NCBI RefSeq assembly: GCF_000238295.3
Contig: NZ_AHCD03000044.1
Span: 682,001 to 746,000 of the forward strand
DNA length: 64,000 bases
From: Pseudoalteromonas rubra
GTDB lineage: Bacteria; Pseudomonadota; Gammaproteobacteria; Enterobacterales; Alteromonadaceae
Direction: 5' to 3'
In this document: one piece after another, positions 1 to 9,698 of the stretch
Numbering within the stretch: position 1 is the first letter of the stretch
How the letters are laid out: every line of letters starts with the position of its first letter
Notes under the pieces: generated by a model
Seen by the model: the letters and a program-made list of their open reading frames with translations, nothing else
Told to the model about the DNA's origin: nothing
Databases searched by the model: none
Made by a program: the position numbers and the translations under genes

Positions 1-2
1 AT

Positions 3-1187
3 ATCGCTGAGCAAAATCGCCTGCGCGTGTTGGCGATTGAAGAAGAAAAAGTGGCTCGTTCACGTGAAATTGAAGTGATTGAGCGTGAAAAAGAAACCGA
101 AATCCTGCGTATTAATAAAGAAAAAGCGCTGGAAGTGGAGCGCAAAGAGATAGCAGATGTGCAACGCGACCGTGTGGCAGTTGAGAAAACTGTGGCGGAA
201 GAGCAGGAGCGCATCAAAGATGTACAAACGCTGGCTGCCGCTGAACGTGATAAGCAGGCTATTGTGATCCGCGCCCAGGCTGAAGCTGAAGAGGCTCTAG
301 TAAAAGACATCGAAGCGGCTAAAGCACAAGAGCAGGCGGCTGACTTTAAAGCCCGTGAAATGGAAAAAATGGCTGAGGCTGAGCTGCGCATTGCGAACCA
401 GCAGGCTGAATCTAAGAAGATCCTGGCAGAAGCAACGCAGGTTGAAGCGGCTGCCTCAGGCTTGGCAGAAGCTGACGTGATCAAGGCCAAAGCACAAGCC
501 AATGCATTACAAGGTGAAACAGACGCCAAAGTACTACAGCAGAAGATGGAAGCAGAAGCGCACGGTAAGCGCGATATTGGTCTGGCAGATGCCGAAGTAC
601 AAACTGCCATGGCAGATGCGATGGAGAAACAGGGTGAAGCGGAAGCGATTAACCTTGAGCGCAGAATGTCAGCCGAAGCCAAAGGTCTGGAAGAGAAACT
701 ACAGGCTCTGAACGCCATGGATAAAGACGCCCGCGACTACGAAGGCTTCACACTGCAACTGAATCAGCAAAAAGAACTGACACTGGCACAGCTGGAGGCA
801 AACAAAGACATTGCTGCTCATCAGGCACAAGTGCTGGCTAAAGCGCTGAACGATGCAGACATCAACTTCATGGGTGGTGACGGACAGTTCTTTAACCAGT
901 TTATGAACGCCATCACACTGGGCAAATCCATCGATGGCCTGGTCAACGAAAGCCAGACTATGCAGACTGTGTTTAAAGATCACCTCAACGGTGAGCGCAA
1001 TCTGATGGATGACCTGAAAGGCGTACTGGCGGGGGCAAATGCATCATCAGAGACACTTAAGAACATCAATATGAGCAAGTTTTTCCAGCAGCTGAGCAAT
1101 ACCTCAGACGCTGAAAAACAACAATTGCTTAGCCTGTTGGGCAATTCACTGAACGGTAATTCAGCCAAAAACACAACACAGGAATAA
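3..1187 (+). CDS. Flotillin-like protein (YqiK type), 5'-truncated by window edge
   Basis: The reading frame is open to the first base of the window, so the N-terminal membrane hairpin and SPFH domain lie outside. A GTG at position 27 is only an internal codon. About 394 C-terminal residues are visible. Roughly the first 230 are a Glu/Ala/Lys-rich heptad coiled coil (many EAEA and KAQA runs), the signature of the flotillin domain that drives oligomerisation. A Gly-rich patch (FMGGDGQFF) and a polar tail follow. Flotillins form inner-membrane scaffolds that organise membrane microdomains. The gene lies 89 nt upstream of a giant AAA ATPase on the same strand, a pairing that suggests a shared membrane-linked role; that role is inference. 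A GGGGC-ACA-GCCCC hairpin follows the stop. Confidence 0.85.
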   Translation: MAEQNRLRVLAIEEEKVARSREIEVIEREKETEILRINKEKALEVERKEIADVQRDRVAVEKTVAEEQERIKDVQTLAAAERDKQAIVIRAQAEAEEALVKDIEAAKAQEQAADFKAREMEKMAEAELRIANQQAESKKILAEATQVEAAASGLAEADVIKAKAQANALQGETDAKVLQQKMEAEAHGKRDIGLADAEVQTAMADAMEKQGEAEAINLERRMSAEAKGLEEKLQALNAMDKDARDYEGFTLQLNQQKELTLAQLEANKDIAAHQAQVLAKALNDADINFMGGDGQFFNQFMNAITLGKSIDGLVNESQTMQTVFKDHLNGERNLMDDLKGVLAGANASSETLKNINMSKFFQQLSNTSDAEKQQLLSLLGNSLNGNSAKNTTQE

Positions 1188-1198
1188 ATCCCTGAAAA

Positions 1199-1220
1199 GG
1201 GGCACAGCCCCAATGTTTTT
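1199..1220 (+). terminator. Hairpin after the flotillin-like gene
   Basis: Five-bp GC stem (1199-1203 with 1207-1211) around an ACA loop, followed by AATGTTTTTT. It looks like a weak intrinsic terminator or attenuator between the flotillin-like gene and the downstream ATPase gene, so the two may be only partly co-transcribed. Confidence 0.45.
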
Positions 1221-1276
1221 TGAGGTGCGTGACGGCATTCGGGATCACGCACCCGATATGATTACAGGAAAGTGAT

Positions 1277-4200
1277 ATGACGGAACCAACAAGTCAGGAT
1301 ACTGAGTCACACAGTGCACTGGAGCAGGGCTCCTATCAGCTAATAAAGCGCCGCTTGAGCAATTTTGGCAGCGAGCTGCGCACTCAGGTTGATACACTCA
1401 ATGATCAGCGCGTTGACGCCTTTGGCAGCACTGAGCTGAAAGTACAAGGTCGCGCCCGGGTTAGAACTGAGCACAATTGCATTCCCAGAGACATAGTACT
1501 GATCGGCGATAAGTTGATCTTTGCATACAACGTCTTTATGGGACTGAAGCAAAGTACGCACGTCAGTGATGTATTCAGCGTACAAAAGCTGGTGTTACAG
1601 GATGACCACTATGAAGTGGAGCCGTATCCGTCAGAGACCAAGTTTCTGACCGACGCCCGCTTTTTGCGGGACTTTGAAGAGCTTTATACCTATTACAAAG
1701 AAACCCGTTTGCAACATCTGTTTGTGCAGGGCGGCAAGCTGTTTGCGCTGTTCCAGATTGGTGATCGGCTGAGTGATGTCAGGGTATTCCGCTGGCAAAT
1801 TGCCGCGGATAACACGCTGGACTACATAGATAACCGTGGTGAACGAGATATCTCAGAGCACAGCGGCTTTGATTTTGAATGGACCAGGACAGATCGTGCC
1901 CAGCATGAGGAAGGCCGACACCCGCACATTAATGTGCTCGACAAAGTGTTTGTCGAAACTGTTGGTGGCGACCTGACCATAAAGATTGAAAACAACACTG
2001 AGACTGGCGAAGGCATTTATAGTGAGCCGGTAGAAGACAGTAACCAGTCATTGGCAGACTGTGAGTTGGATTACGCGCAGGTCGGTGAGCTGATCCTGCT
2101 CAGGGTTCAGCCTTATCGCGAAAAGCAGTGGCGTTACTTTGTCTACAATTGTCGCACTCAGCAGGTGCTCAGACAGGATGCCATTGGTCAGGCTTGTGTG
2201 CAGCTGCCTGAAGACCACGGCATTATTTTCCCGGGTGGCTATTATCTGCAATCCGGTCAGACGCGCTATTTTGAAGAAAAAATAGATGATTTGGAGTTTC
2301 ATCGTCAGCTAAAATCGCCAAACGGTGAAGACGTGCTGTATGTGTTTTACGAGCCTGCCGAAGGCCGTTATGCGCTGTTTGCTTACAATATCATCGAAAA
2401 GAACCTGCAAAACCCCATTTATTGTCATGGTTATGGCATTTATGAAGATGGTTTAACGCTGACCTTTAAAGCAGAGCAGGAAGAAGCCGAGCGGGTTCAC
2501 CCTATTCAGATCTGGCAAAGCCCCTTTTGTTCGGCAGAGTTTGCTGCTAATGCACCCACACCGACCAGTGTATTCGGCCGCATAGGCAATCCGGACCTGG
2601 TCAGAGCCATCTCTGATCTTTATAGCGTCTGTAAGGCCATCAGTGAGCAAAACCCCAGTGTGTTTCATTATGAAGATCTGATCTCTCATACCCGGGGGAT
2701 ACTGGATCGCTATCACTGGCTCGCGGAAGCTGATTTCAGCACCATTAATACGCAACTGCATGACATCTTTGAAACTTCCGAGCAGGTGCTGGATGAGTTT
2801 GAAAAGGTCAGCCAAATTCAGCAAAGTGCCCGACAGGCGGAAGTCGATATTGAGCAGGAAAGCCATCAGGTATTGCGTGAAGTGCGCCCCGACAGTTTTA
2901 AACAGGCCAGTGAATTTGTCGCCAGCCTGGATGCGCTGAAACTGCTCAAAGGGAAAGTGATCAGCCTGGAAGAAGTGAAATACATCAACCTTGATGTGCT
3001 CAATACTATCCAAAACAATATTGATGAGCAGACCCGGGTACTCAGCCATGCCACGGCGACCTTCTTACAGCAGGATAAAGCCCTGGCGCCTTATCATGAG
3101 CAGCTCCAGGAAATTAACGAGAAAAGTGAGCAAAGCGACAGTGTCACGGAACTTAAAGGCTACCTCGGTTCACTTGAAACACTGGGTGATGAGCTGGACC
3201 TGCTAAACCACACAATGCTGGACCTGGAAATTGAAGATAGCCGGGTCAGGACGCAGATCCTAGAAGATGTGAGCGCCGTCTATGCGCTGGTTAACCGGGC
3301 TAAGGCGGCCGTTGAGATACGCCGCAAAAGTCTCGGCAGTGTTGAGGCCAAGGCGGAGTTTGCCGCGCGCTTTAAACTGTTCAGTCAGAGTATCACCAGT
3401 GCGCTGAGCGCAGCTAAAACCCCTGAGCAATGTGATGAGCAGTTGTCGCGATTGCTGATCCAGCTTGAGGAGCTGGAGTCTCAGTTTAGTGAGTATGATG
3501 AATTTCTGGGTGAGATACTGGCCAAACGAGACGACGTTTACGAAAGTTTTGAAGCGCATAAACAGCAGCTGATTGACGAGCGTCAGCGCCGGGCACTGAA
3601 TCTAGCCACCGCTGCAGAGCGGATTTTACAGGGCGTGAGCCGACGCACTCAGAATTTTACTGAGCTGGATCAGATCAACGGTTATTTTGCTTCTGACCCT
3701 ATGATCAGCAAGCTACGTAGCCTGACCCAGGAGCTGAAGGAACTTGGCGATGAAGTCAAAGCCGATGACATCGCTGCTAAGCTCAAGGCCAGCAAAGATC
3801 AGGGGATCCGTTCACTCAGAGACAAGCAGGATATCTATAGCGACGGTGGTAAAACGGTCAAAATTGGCAAGCATGGCTTTAGCGTGAACAAGCAGGTGCT
3901 AGATCTGACGCTCTTGCCTCGCGATGATGAGCTAATGCTGCACCTGACCGGGACTGAGTACTTTGATGTGATCCCTGACCCGCAAGCCCGCTCACAGCTA
4001 GCAGAGGCGGCTGACTACTGGACACAGACCTTACCCTCCGAACGACCAGAGATTTATCGCGGCGAGTTTTTGGCCGCCCAGATCCTGCGAGCGGCGCAAC
4101 GGGGTGAGTCTGACTTGTCGATGGAGCAGCTACTGCGTGCTTTGCAGGAGGAGTCATTGCTGAGTGTAGTCCAGGCATTTGCTGAGCCCAGATATCAGGA

Positions 4201-7060
4201 AGGCTATGAAAAAGGGATCCATGACTTTGACGCCACTCAGATCCTGACCTTGCTATTGAAACAAAAAAGTGCGCTTGGATTATTGATTTATCCGGCCAGC
4301 TGCCGGGTTATGGCCCAGCTGTTTGTCTCGACACTGGATGAGGCACAGTTACAGCCATTGCAACAACAAGCAACGCAGGCGCAACTGATGGCCACTACGC
4401 TCAATGATCCGCGCTTTAATCAGCTGTTAATTGGTGAGCTGAGTGAGCTGATAAGCAGTTTTGCGGAGCAACTGGGCGATTATACAGCAAGTCTGGCGCA
4501 GTATTCTGCTCCGCTGAGCGCTGAATACCTCATTCAGGTGCTAGCCCGCAGTAAAGGTCTGCCACAGTTTGAACTGCAATCAGGAGCACGCAAGCTGGCT
4601 GAGCAGTTTCAGAGCATGGCCAAGGCCAAAGGTTTCTGGCAGACACTGCAAGCTACTTTTGCTGAACTAAATACTTTGTCTGATAAGTGCCGCCTGGCAT
4701 CGGGCTGGCTGAGCGCTTATGGTGAACAACATGGTGCTAGTCGTGAAGGTCAGATTGAAGCGGCGAATTACCTGTTGCTTGCGGATCACAAAGGACTCAG
4801 TTATCAGGTGCAGGATGTCCAGGCGCAGACGCAGGTATCCGGGCTGATGGGGCAGCATTCGCGTATTGAAGAGCAGACTCTGGCATTAGATTATGCTGAG
4901 TTTTTGGCTCGCACCAGTGCGTATATTGACCAGGCTTTGCCCGCTTATCAGGGTTATCAGCAGCTGAAGGCCGATGTTTTGCAAGCGCAAAAAGCACGCC
5001 TGCAACTGGAGGAATTTAAACCCAGACCGCTGAGTTCATTTGTGCGCAACCAGCTCATTGATAAAGTGTATTTTCCAATCATCGGGGATAACCTGGCCAA
5101 GCAAATCGGCGCTTCAGGTAGTGCTAAGCGCACCGATTTAATGGGCATGTTATTACTGATCTCGCCACCGGGATACGGTAAAACCACTTTGATTGAGTAT
5201 GTGGCAAACCGCCTTGGACTGACTTTTGTTAAGGTCAACTGCCCGTCTATTGGTCACGATCAGGTTTCTTTGGATCCGTCTCAGGCGATTAATGCGACGG
5301 CTGCCAAAGAGATAGATAAGATCAACCAGAGCTTTGAAATGGGCAACAACGTAATGCTCTATCTGGATGACATTCAGCATACCAATCCGGAATTTTTGCA
5401 GAAGTTTATTTCGCTGTGTGATGGCTCACGACGGATTGACGGGGTCTGGAATGGCAAGAGTAAAACCTACGACCTGCGCGGTAAAAAGTTTGCGGTGGTC
5501 ATGGCCGGTAACCCGTATACCGAATCGGGTGAAAGTTTTAAGATCCCGGATATGCTGGCGAACCGGGCAGACATTTACAACCTGGGGGATACACTGGCCG
5601 GGTGTGAGCAAGAGTTTGCCATGAGTTTTGTTGAAAATGCGCTGACATCCAATGCGGTGCTTGCACCACTGGCAAACCGTAATATGGCTGACTTGTATAA
5701 GCTGGTGCGTATTGCTCAGGGAGAAGACATTTCGCTTAACGAGCTGGAATATGGCTATTCTCAGGCACAGGCCAATGAGATCAGTGCAGTACTTCAGAAA
5801 CTGCTGGTGATCCGCGAAACCGTACTCAAAGTGAATGCTCAGTATATTGCCTCGGCTGCACAGGATGATAACTATCGCACCGAGCCGCCATTTAAGTTGC
5901 AGGGCAGTTACCGCAACATGAACAAGATGGCGGAAAAGGTCGTTGCCGCTATGAATCAGGAGGAGCTCGAAAACCTGATCCAGGACCACTACCGGGGTGA
6001 AGCGCAAACACTGAGTAAGGGCAGTGAAGAAAACCTGCTTAAACTGGGTGAGTTGCGAGACACGCTCACAGCTGAGGAAAATGAGCGTTGGGCTCAGATT
6101 AAGGCGGACTATGCACGACTTAATCGCGCCAATGATGCGGGAAGTCCGGCTTTGCTGGCGGTTGAGCAACTGGCTGAGGTCAGTGGTGCGTTATCACAGA
6201 TAGCCTCACGTCTAGACAAACAGCAACTGAGTCACAACTACAGTGAGCAGTTTGAAGGGTTGCGTGCTGTACTGGGGGAGCAGGGCGTGACAGCACAACT
6301 GCAACAATTGACTCGACAAGCCGAGCAGCCTGCCATCCTTAAAGTGCTAGAGCAACTTGCTGAACAAAACCAGGCGCATAACCAGCAATTCCCGCACTGG
6401 CTGGACACCATAACGACGGCAATAAATTCGGCTGCGCAGAGCAGTGAAACGGCGGCACGTAAGGGTCAGGCAGAACTCAAAGAGGTACTGGAAGTGCTGG
6501 TGGCTTATCAGCAGTCAGGGCAAAGCGAATTGGTGCAGGCACTGAGCGAGGCTGTCAGTCAGGCGATGGCCAGCAGTGATCAGCTTGCTGCCAATAATCT
6601 GGCAACGCTTAAGTCAGCATTGGACTCTGTGCTCAGACAGCAGCAAACCAATCAGACAGCTCAGGCTCAGGCAGTATCCAAAGCACTGGCTCAATCCGTT
6701 GCAGGATTAGAGCATCATCAGAGCTCGCTGGATAAGGTGTTGGCGTCACTGCTCAGCCAGCAGGAATCTCAACAGGCGAAGCAAAGTGATGCTCAGCAAG
6801 CTTTGATTAGCGAATTGACGACACAACTGGCACGTATTCAGTCGGCCAATGTGCAGGTAGATAACTACAGTGATGATGCCAGTGCCCAGGCATTAGCTGC
6901 AATAACTGAGTTACTTGGCCAAATGCAGCAGGCGTCACAACGGGGAAGTGACACTCAGTTGCGTGAGCAACTTACTAGGATTATCGACAAGCTTGAAAAT
7001 TTGCAGTTGGCACCGTCGGAAGGTAATGAACCGAGAGGAGAGAATCCTTATATGCTATAA
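1277..7060 (+). CDS. Giant coiled-coil AAA ATPase ('DNA repair ATPase' / DUF3686-type)
   Basis: This is a 1927-residue protein with no signal peptide. Residues about 1-450 resemble the N-terminal domain (DUF3686) of proteins databases call 'DNA repair ATPase'. Residues about 480-850 are long helical coiled coil. A single AAA module lies near residues 1270-1500, with Walker A PPGYGKTT around 1297-1304, Walker B VMLYLDD around 1359-1365 and a sensor-1-like segment VVMAGNPYTES. The last 350 residues are Gln/Ala-rich coiled coil. The ATG follows AGGAA at good spacing. The gene lies just downstream of the flotillin-like gene. The 'DNA repair' name is a database label and nothing in this sequence proves it. 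A large scaffold or remodelling ATPase acting with flotillin is an equally fair reading. Confidence 0.8.
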   Translation: MTEPTSQDTESHSALEQGSYQLIKRRLSNFGSELRTQVDTLNDQRVDAFGSTELKVQGRARVRTEHNCIPRDIVLIGDKLIFAYNVFMGLKQSTHVSDVFSVQKLVLQDDHYEVEPYPSETKFLTDARFLRDFEELYTYYKETRLQHLFVQGGKLFALFQIGDRLSDVRVFRWQIAADNTLDYIDNRGERDISEHSGFDFEWTRTDRAQHEEGRHPHINVLDKVFVETVGGDLTIKIENNTETGEGIYSEPVEDSNQSLADCELDYAQVGELILLRVQPYREKQWRYFVYNCRTQQVLRQDAIGQACVQLPEDHGIIFPGGYYLQSGQTRYFEEKIDDLEFHRQLKSPNGEDVLYVFYEPAEGRYALFAYNIIEKNLQNPIYCHGYGIYEDGLTLTFKAEQEEAERVHPIQIWQSPFCSAEFAANAPTPTSVFGRIGNPDLVRAISDLYSVCKAISEQNPSVFHYEDLISHTRGILDRYHWLAEADFSTINTQLHDIFETSEQVLDEFEKVSQIQQSARQAEVDIEQESHQVLREVRPDSFKQASEFVASLDALKLLKGKVISLEEVKYINLDVLNTIQNNIDEQTRVLSHATATFLQQDKALAPYHEQLQEINEKSEQSDSVTELKGYLGSLETLGDELDLLNHTMLDLEIEDSRVRTQILEDVSAVYALVNRAKAAVEIRRKSLGSVEAKAEFAARFKLFSQSITSALSAAKTPEQCDEQLSRLLIQLEELESQFSEYDEFLGEILAKRDDVYESFEAHKQQLIDERQRRALNLATAAERILQGVSRRTQNFTELDQINGYFASDPMISKLRSLTQELKELGDEVKADDIAAKLKASKDQGIRSLRDKQDIYSDGGKTVKIGKHGFSVNKQVLDLTLLPRDDELMLHLTGTEYFDVIPDPQARSQLAEAADYWTQTLPSERPEIYRGEFLAAQILRAAQRGESDLSMEQLLRALQEESLLSVVQAFAEPRYQEGYEKGIHDFDATQILTLLLKQKSALGLLIYPASCRVMAQLFVSTLDEAQLQPLQQQATQAQLMATTLNDPRFNQLLIGELSELISSFAEQLGDYTASLAQYSAPLSAEYLIQVLARSKGLPQFELQSGARKLAEQFQSMAKAKGFWQTLQATFAELNTLSDKCRLASGWLSAYGEQHGASREGQIEAANYLLLADHKGLSYQVQDVQAQTQVSGLMGQHSRIEEQTLALDYAEFLARTSAYIDQALPAYQGYQQLKADVLQAQKARLQLEEFKPRPLSSFVRNQLIDKVYFPIIGDNLAKQIGASGSAKRTDLMGMLLLISPPGYGKTTLIEYVANRLGLTFVKVNCPSIGHDQVSLDPSQAINATAAKEIDKINQSFEMGNNVMLYLDDIQHTNPEFLQKFISLCDGSRRIDGVWNGKSKTYDLRGKKFAVVMAGNPYTESGESFKIPDMLANRADIYNLGDTLAGCEQEFAMSFVENALTSNAVLAPLANRNMADLYKLVRIAQGEDISLNELEYGYSQAQANEISAVLQKLLVIRETVLKVNAQYIASAAQDDNYRTEPPFKLQGSYRNMNKMAEKVVAAMNQEELENLIQDHYRGEAQTLSKGSEENLLKLGELRDTLTAEENERWAQIKADYARLNRANDAGSPALLAVEQLAEVSGALSQIASRLDKQQLSHNYSEQFEGLRAVLGEQGVTAQLQQLTRQAEQPAILKVLEQLAEQNQAHNQQFPHWLDTITTAINSAAQSSETAARKGQAELKEVLEVLVAYQQSGQSELVQALSEAVSQAMASSDQLAANNLATLKSALDSVLRQQQTNQTAQAQAVSKALAQSVAGLEHHQSSLDKVLASLLSQQESQQAKQSDAQQALISELTTQLARIQSANVQVDNYSDDASAQALAAITELLGQMQQASQRGSDTQLREQLTRIIDKLENLQLAPSEGNEPRGENPYML

Positions 7061-7078
7061 GGCCGCATTGCGCGGCCT
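7060..7078. terminator. Hairpin between convergent genes
   Basis: Perfect 7-bp stem AGGCCGC/GCGGCCT with a 5-nt loop, overlapping the last base of the ATPase stop codon and sitting before the convergent YiaA-like gene. It has no strong T-run, so it is a probable but weak bidirectional terminator. Confidence 0.55.
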
Positions 7079-7090
7079 CTTAACTTCAGA

Positions 7091-7537
7091 TCACTCCTCG
7101 CCTTCATATACTTGTGTGCTGGGTGAGGAGACTGTTTCAGTGATGCTCTGGCTATCCCGGACGTTCTTCTGAACGGCAATAGCAGCATATAGGCTCATCA
7201 AAAACGCGATACCATAAAAGCCTTTTTCGCTGAGCAGCAACTCAGCGCGCCACAGCGCAAATACCAGCAGAATGATGGCCAATAAAGTGGAAGCCAGGCT
7301 TAATAAATAGTAAATGTTTGAAGTCGGGATCTGCTCCTGACGGTCCCGGATGCATTTTTGCAAAGAGACCGCTGAAAACAGGCCGTAGAGCAGGGCTATC
7401 AGATAATACCCTTTTTCATTCAGGGCCATTTGCGCATTGAACAGGCCAATCAGGTAGCAGGCGATACCTATCAGTAGAGCGGCAACAGATGCCAGTCTGA
7501 ATGCTTTACTCGGTGCATAAGGGGCTGGTGTAGTCAT
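7091..7537 (-). CDS. YiaA/YiaB-type inner membrane protein
   Basis: This 148-residue protein has four predicted membrane segments arranged as two copies of a two-helix unit. Each copy carries the family phrase (ALNEKGYYLIALLYGLFSA, then LSEKGFYGIAFLMSLYAA) followed by a Q-K-x-(I/V)-R-D motif. This duplicated pattern is that of the YiaAB two-helix domain of E. coli YiaA. The function of the family is not known. The start codon is 11 nt from the stop of the DUF2145 gene, so it is probably the third gene of a minus-strand operon (8711 to 7091). Confidence 0.8.
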   Translation of the reverse strand: MTTPAPYAPSKAFRLASVAALLIGIACYLIGLFNAQMALNEKGYYLIALLYGLFSAVSLQKCIRDRQEQIPTSNIYYLLSLASTLLAIILLVFALWRAELLLSEKGFYGIAFLMSLYAAIAVQKNVRDSQSITETVSSPSTQVYEGEE

Positions 7538-7548
7538 ACTGTGTTCTC

Positions 7549-8361
7549 CTAAAGTGGGTATTTCAAATCAACCGGACCATCTGGCGTCAGTACTGTACTG
7601 TGCGCCAGCAACTGATTGTTATTCAGATATCGGACGATAGAGGTAAAGGTGGTGGTTTTTACCTTGCCTTGGTGGTCACTGCTGTCGACACCATCATTAA
7701 AGAGTGAGCCAAGCGCCAGTTTAAAGCGGCTTACATTCAGTGCTTGCGGTTCAAAATAGGCCCGCGTATTCACTTTGAGCTGCGCCATATCCGTAGTGTT
7801 ATATAAAGCAGCATTGATCACATTCAGCGTATGCTCGGTGCAATTTTGTTTCTGGTTATTAAACGGGTTGGCTACCACCGAGTAGCTCGGATTATGGACC
7901 TTGGCAGGTACTCCCTGTGCAAACGCATCCAGCAACTTTTGTTGCAATGCCCGCGTGGGTATTGCAATGGCCGCTTTGAGGTCATGCACTGACCAGAAAA
8001 AGTCCGTCGGGTAATCTACTATCAGCTGGCTGGTGCCGGGGTCGTCGTTCAACTGATATAGATTGTGAATGGCATAACCCTGCTTTTTCTCACCATCTGT
8101 GGTCGTGAGTTCGGAGTAGACCGCCAGTGCAACATGAGTAAATTCAATGCCCTCTGGTAAGTCACCCTCGGGGCGACCGACCCGGCCGATAATAAATACG
8201 TGCGCGCCTTGTTGTGCGCTGTAGCGCTCAACCTGTTTGGCAAACTGAGCAATCTGGTTAGCTTCAAAGCGGGCTCTGCCACCGTTTTGGCTGCCTGCAA
8301 ACGTATGTGTGCTGGCACATAAAGCTGCGGCCACGCACAATCCTTGTATCCAGTTCATCAT
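7549..8361 (-). CDS. Secreted DUF2145 family protein
   Basis: The 270 residues begin with a signal peptide (about residues 1-22, ending THTFAGS). The body matches the DUF2145 pattern as I know it: an early segment on hearing and view of a substrate-like strand (FTHVALAVYS), a YAIHNLYQLN stretch, then PSYSVVANPFNNQKQNCTEH, in which Asn-Cys-Thr-Glu-His may form part of a cysteine-peptidase-like site. No function is established for the family. The ATG overlaps the stop of the upstream gene by one base (TAATG), indicating translational coupling. Confidence 0.75.
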   Translation of the reverse strand: MMNWIQGLCVAAALCASTHTFAGSQNGGRARFEANQIAQFAKQVERYSAQQGAHVFIIGRVGRPEGDLPEGIEFTHVALAVYSELTTTDGEKKQGYAIHNLYQLNDDPGTSQLIVDYPTDFFWSVHDLKAAIAIPTRALQQKLLDAFAQGVPAKVHNPSYSVVANPFNNQKQNCTEHTLNVINAALYNTTDMAQLKVNTRAYFEPQALNVSRFKLALGSLFNDGVDSSDHQGKVKTTTFTSIVRYLNNNQLLAHSTVLTPDGPVDLKYPL

Positions 8362-8711
8362 TACAGCTCCTCGTTAAGGGCGTGTGCCGGTGCAGGTCCT
8401 GCAATTAATACATCGTCACAAATAGGCAAAGGTTTTGGGCTGGCGGCGTCAGATAAATCTGCTGCGGCCTTGGTACTGGCCATACCTACTGAAAGTGCAC
8501 TGAACCCGATTATTGCAACGGGAATAGCAACTGCAACCATAGACACTGTTGCGCCTTCAACGGCGCTTTCACCAACGCTGAGTGCACTGTATTTACTGGC
8601 CTGACTGCCATGATGGCTGGCCTGTGATGCGTGGCTGTCATTTGCCATAGCCTGTGTACAAAATAATCCTAATACCGCAGAACATAAAACTGAACGAAGT
8701 AAATGAGTCAT
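8361..8711 (-). CDS. Small exported/membrane protein, first gene of the DUF2145 operon
   Basis: The protein is 116 residues from the ATG at 8711, which follows a strong AGGAGGG Shine-Dalgarno; a longer frame to 8738 lacks one. It has a signal peptide with cleavage after AMA (about residue 23), a His/Ser-rich stretch (SHASQASHHGSQAS), one hydrophobic helix (about residues 48-72) and a Pro/Ala-rich tail. I recognise no family. Its position, coupled to a DUF2145 gene, suggests that the two products work together in the envelope. Confidence 0.65.
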   Translation of the reverse strand: MTHLLRSVLCSAVLGLFCTQAMANDSHASQASHHGSQASKYSALSVGESAVEGATVSMVAVAIPVAIIGFSALSVGMASTKAAADLSDAASPKPLPICDDVLIAGPAPAHALNEEL

Positions 8712-8786
8712 ATCTTTCCCTCCTGGTAAGCAAACCATGTGGCTTGCGTTGACTTGCTTTCTAATTTACCGAAGGGATTATATTTG

Positions 8787-8831
8787 TATACTCAATTTTA
8801 ATATGTATAGTAATTAGAGACTATGAGTATA
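8787..8831. promoter_or_regulatory. Inverted repeat in divergent promoter region (candidate operator)
   Basis: TATACTCA (8787-8794) is repeated inverted as TGAGTATA (8824-8831) with 29 nt between. The pair lies in the AT-rich gap between the DUF2145 operon and the divergent HTH regulator, which is where an autoregulatory operator would be expected. It is a candidate from sequence symmetry only. Confidence 0.4.
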
Positions 8832-8844
8832 GGAATATAATACT

Positions 8845-9588
8845 TTGAGCCAAATCCCAATGATAACCTCAACGCTTAAACAGTTGTTGAAGCAACATAA
8901 ACTGACCTATAAGGAGGTCGCTAACGCACTGGATATGAGCGAGGCCAATGTTAAACGGGTCTTTGCCAGTGAGCAGTTCAGCTTACAGCGGCTAGAGCAG
9001 ATCTGTGATCTGATGCAGTTGTCTTTGGCAGACTTGTTTGCGTTGGGAGAACAAAAGCAGTCTCTGGTCAGTCAGCTTACCCAGGCTCAGGAGCAGGAGC
9101 TGATGGAGAATCCCAAGCTGTTTTTAGTGGCTGTGTGCGTACGTGACGGCTGGCAATTTGAAGACATTATCTCTCATTATCAAGTTGATGAACTGGAGTG
9201 CATTCGTTTACTGGCACGGTTAGATAGTCTGAACATTATCCAGTTGCTTCCCAACAATCGCTATAAATCTCTGGTAGCGCAAGACTTTCGCTGGATCCCC
9301 GGAGGCCCGCTCGAGCGCTTTATCGAACAGCAGGTTCTGACCAGGTTTTTACAGGGTGACTTCAACCGGGAAGACAGCTTTCGGTTTTATCTACGTGGTA
9401 GTTATAGCGATGCCACTATCAGTCTGGTGCGACGCAGACTGGAGCTGTTGACTAAAGAGGTTGCTCAGCTGAATCAGCAAGATGCTCGTCTGCCTTTGGA
9501 TAAACGACAGAGTGTGGGGTTGTTTTTAGCAATGCGGCCATGGCAGTTAGGTTTGTTTAATGATCTCAGACGCGAAGAGGCGCCATAG
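8845..9588 (+). CDS. XRE-type helix-turn-helix transcriptional regulator
   Basis: This 247-residue cytoplasmic regulator carries an N-terminal XRE-type HTH at residues about 10-65 (LTYKEVANALDMSEANVKRVF is the recognition region). The C-terminal 180 residues are a helical domain without recognised catalytic motifs, containing FRWIPGGPLERFIE. The TTG start at 8845 follows AGGAA at 9-nt spacing; the next ATG (8860) has no comparable ribosome-binding site. It is divergent from the DUF2145 operon, with an inverted repeat between them, so it probably controls that operon and itself. Confidence 0.75.
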   Translation: MSQIPMITSTLKQLLKQHKLTYKEVANALDMSEANVKRVFASEQFSLQRLEQICDLMQLSLADLFALGEQKQSLVSQLTQAQEQELMENPKLFLVAVCVRDGWQFEDIISHYQVDELECIRLLARLDSLNIIQLLPNNRYKSLVAQDFRWIPGGPLERFIEQQVLTRFLQGDFNREDSFRFYLRGSYSDATISLVRRRLELLTKEVAQLNQQDARLPLDKRQSVGLFLAMRPWQLGLFNDLRREEAP

Positions 9589-9698
9589 CGTTATAGCGTA
9601 AGGTTCAAAAAACTCCGACTGTGATTTATTTTACGTCTTCAAATGGGTACACTGAGGCGATGATTTGTGCGATGAAGTGACGTTAGTCGGAAGCTCTG

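Noticed and set aside
5426..6169. A 247-residue minus-strand frame inside the giant ATPase gene
   Set aside because: Shadow of a real gene with strong coding signal on the other strand, no recognisable domain.
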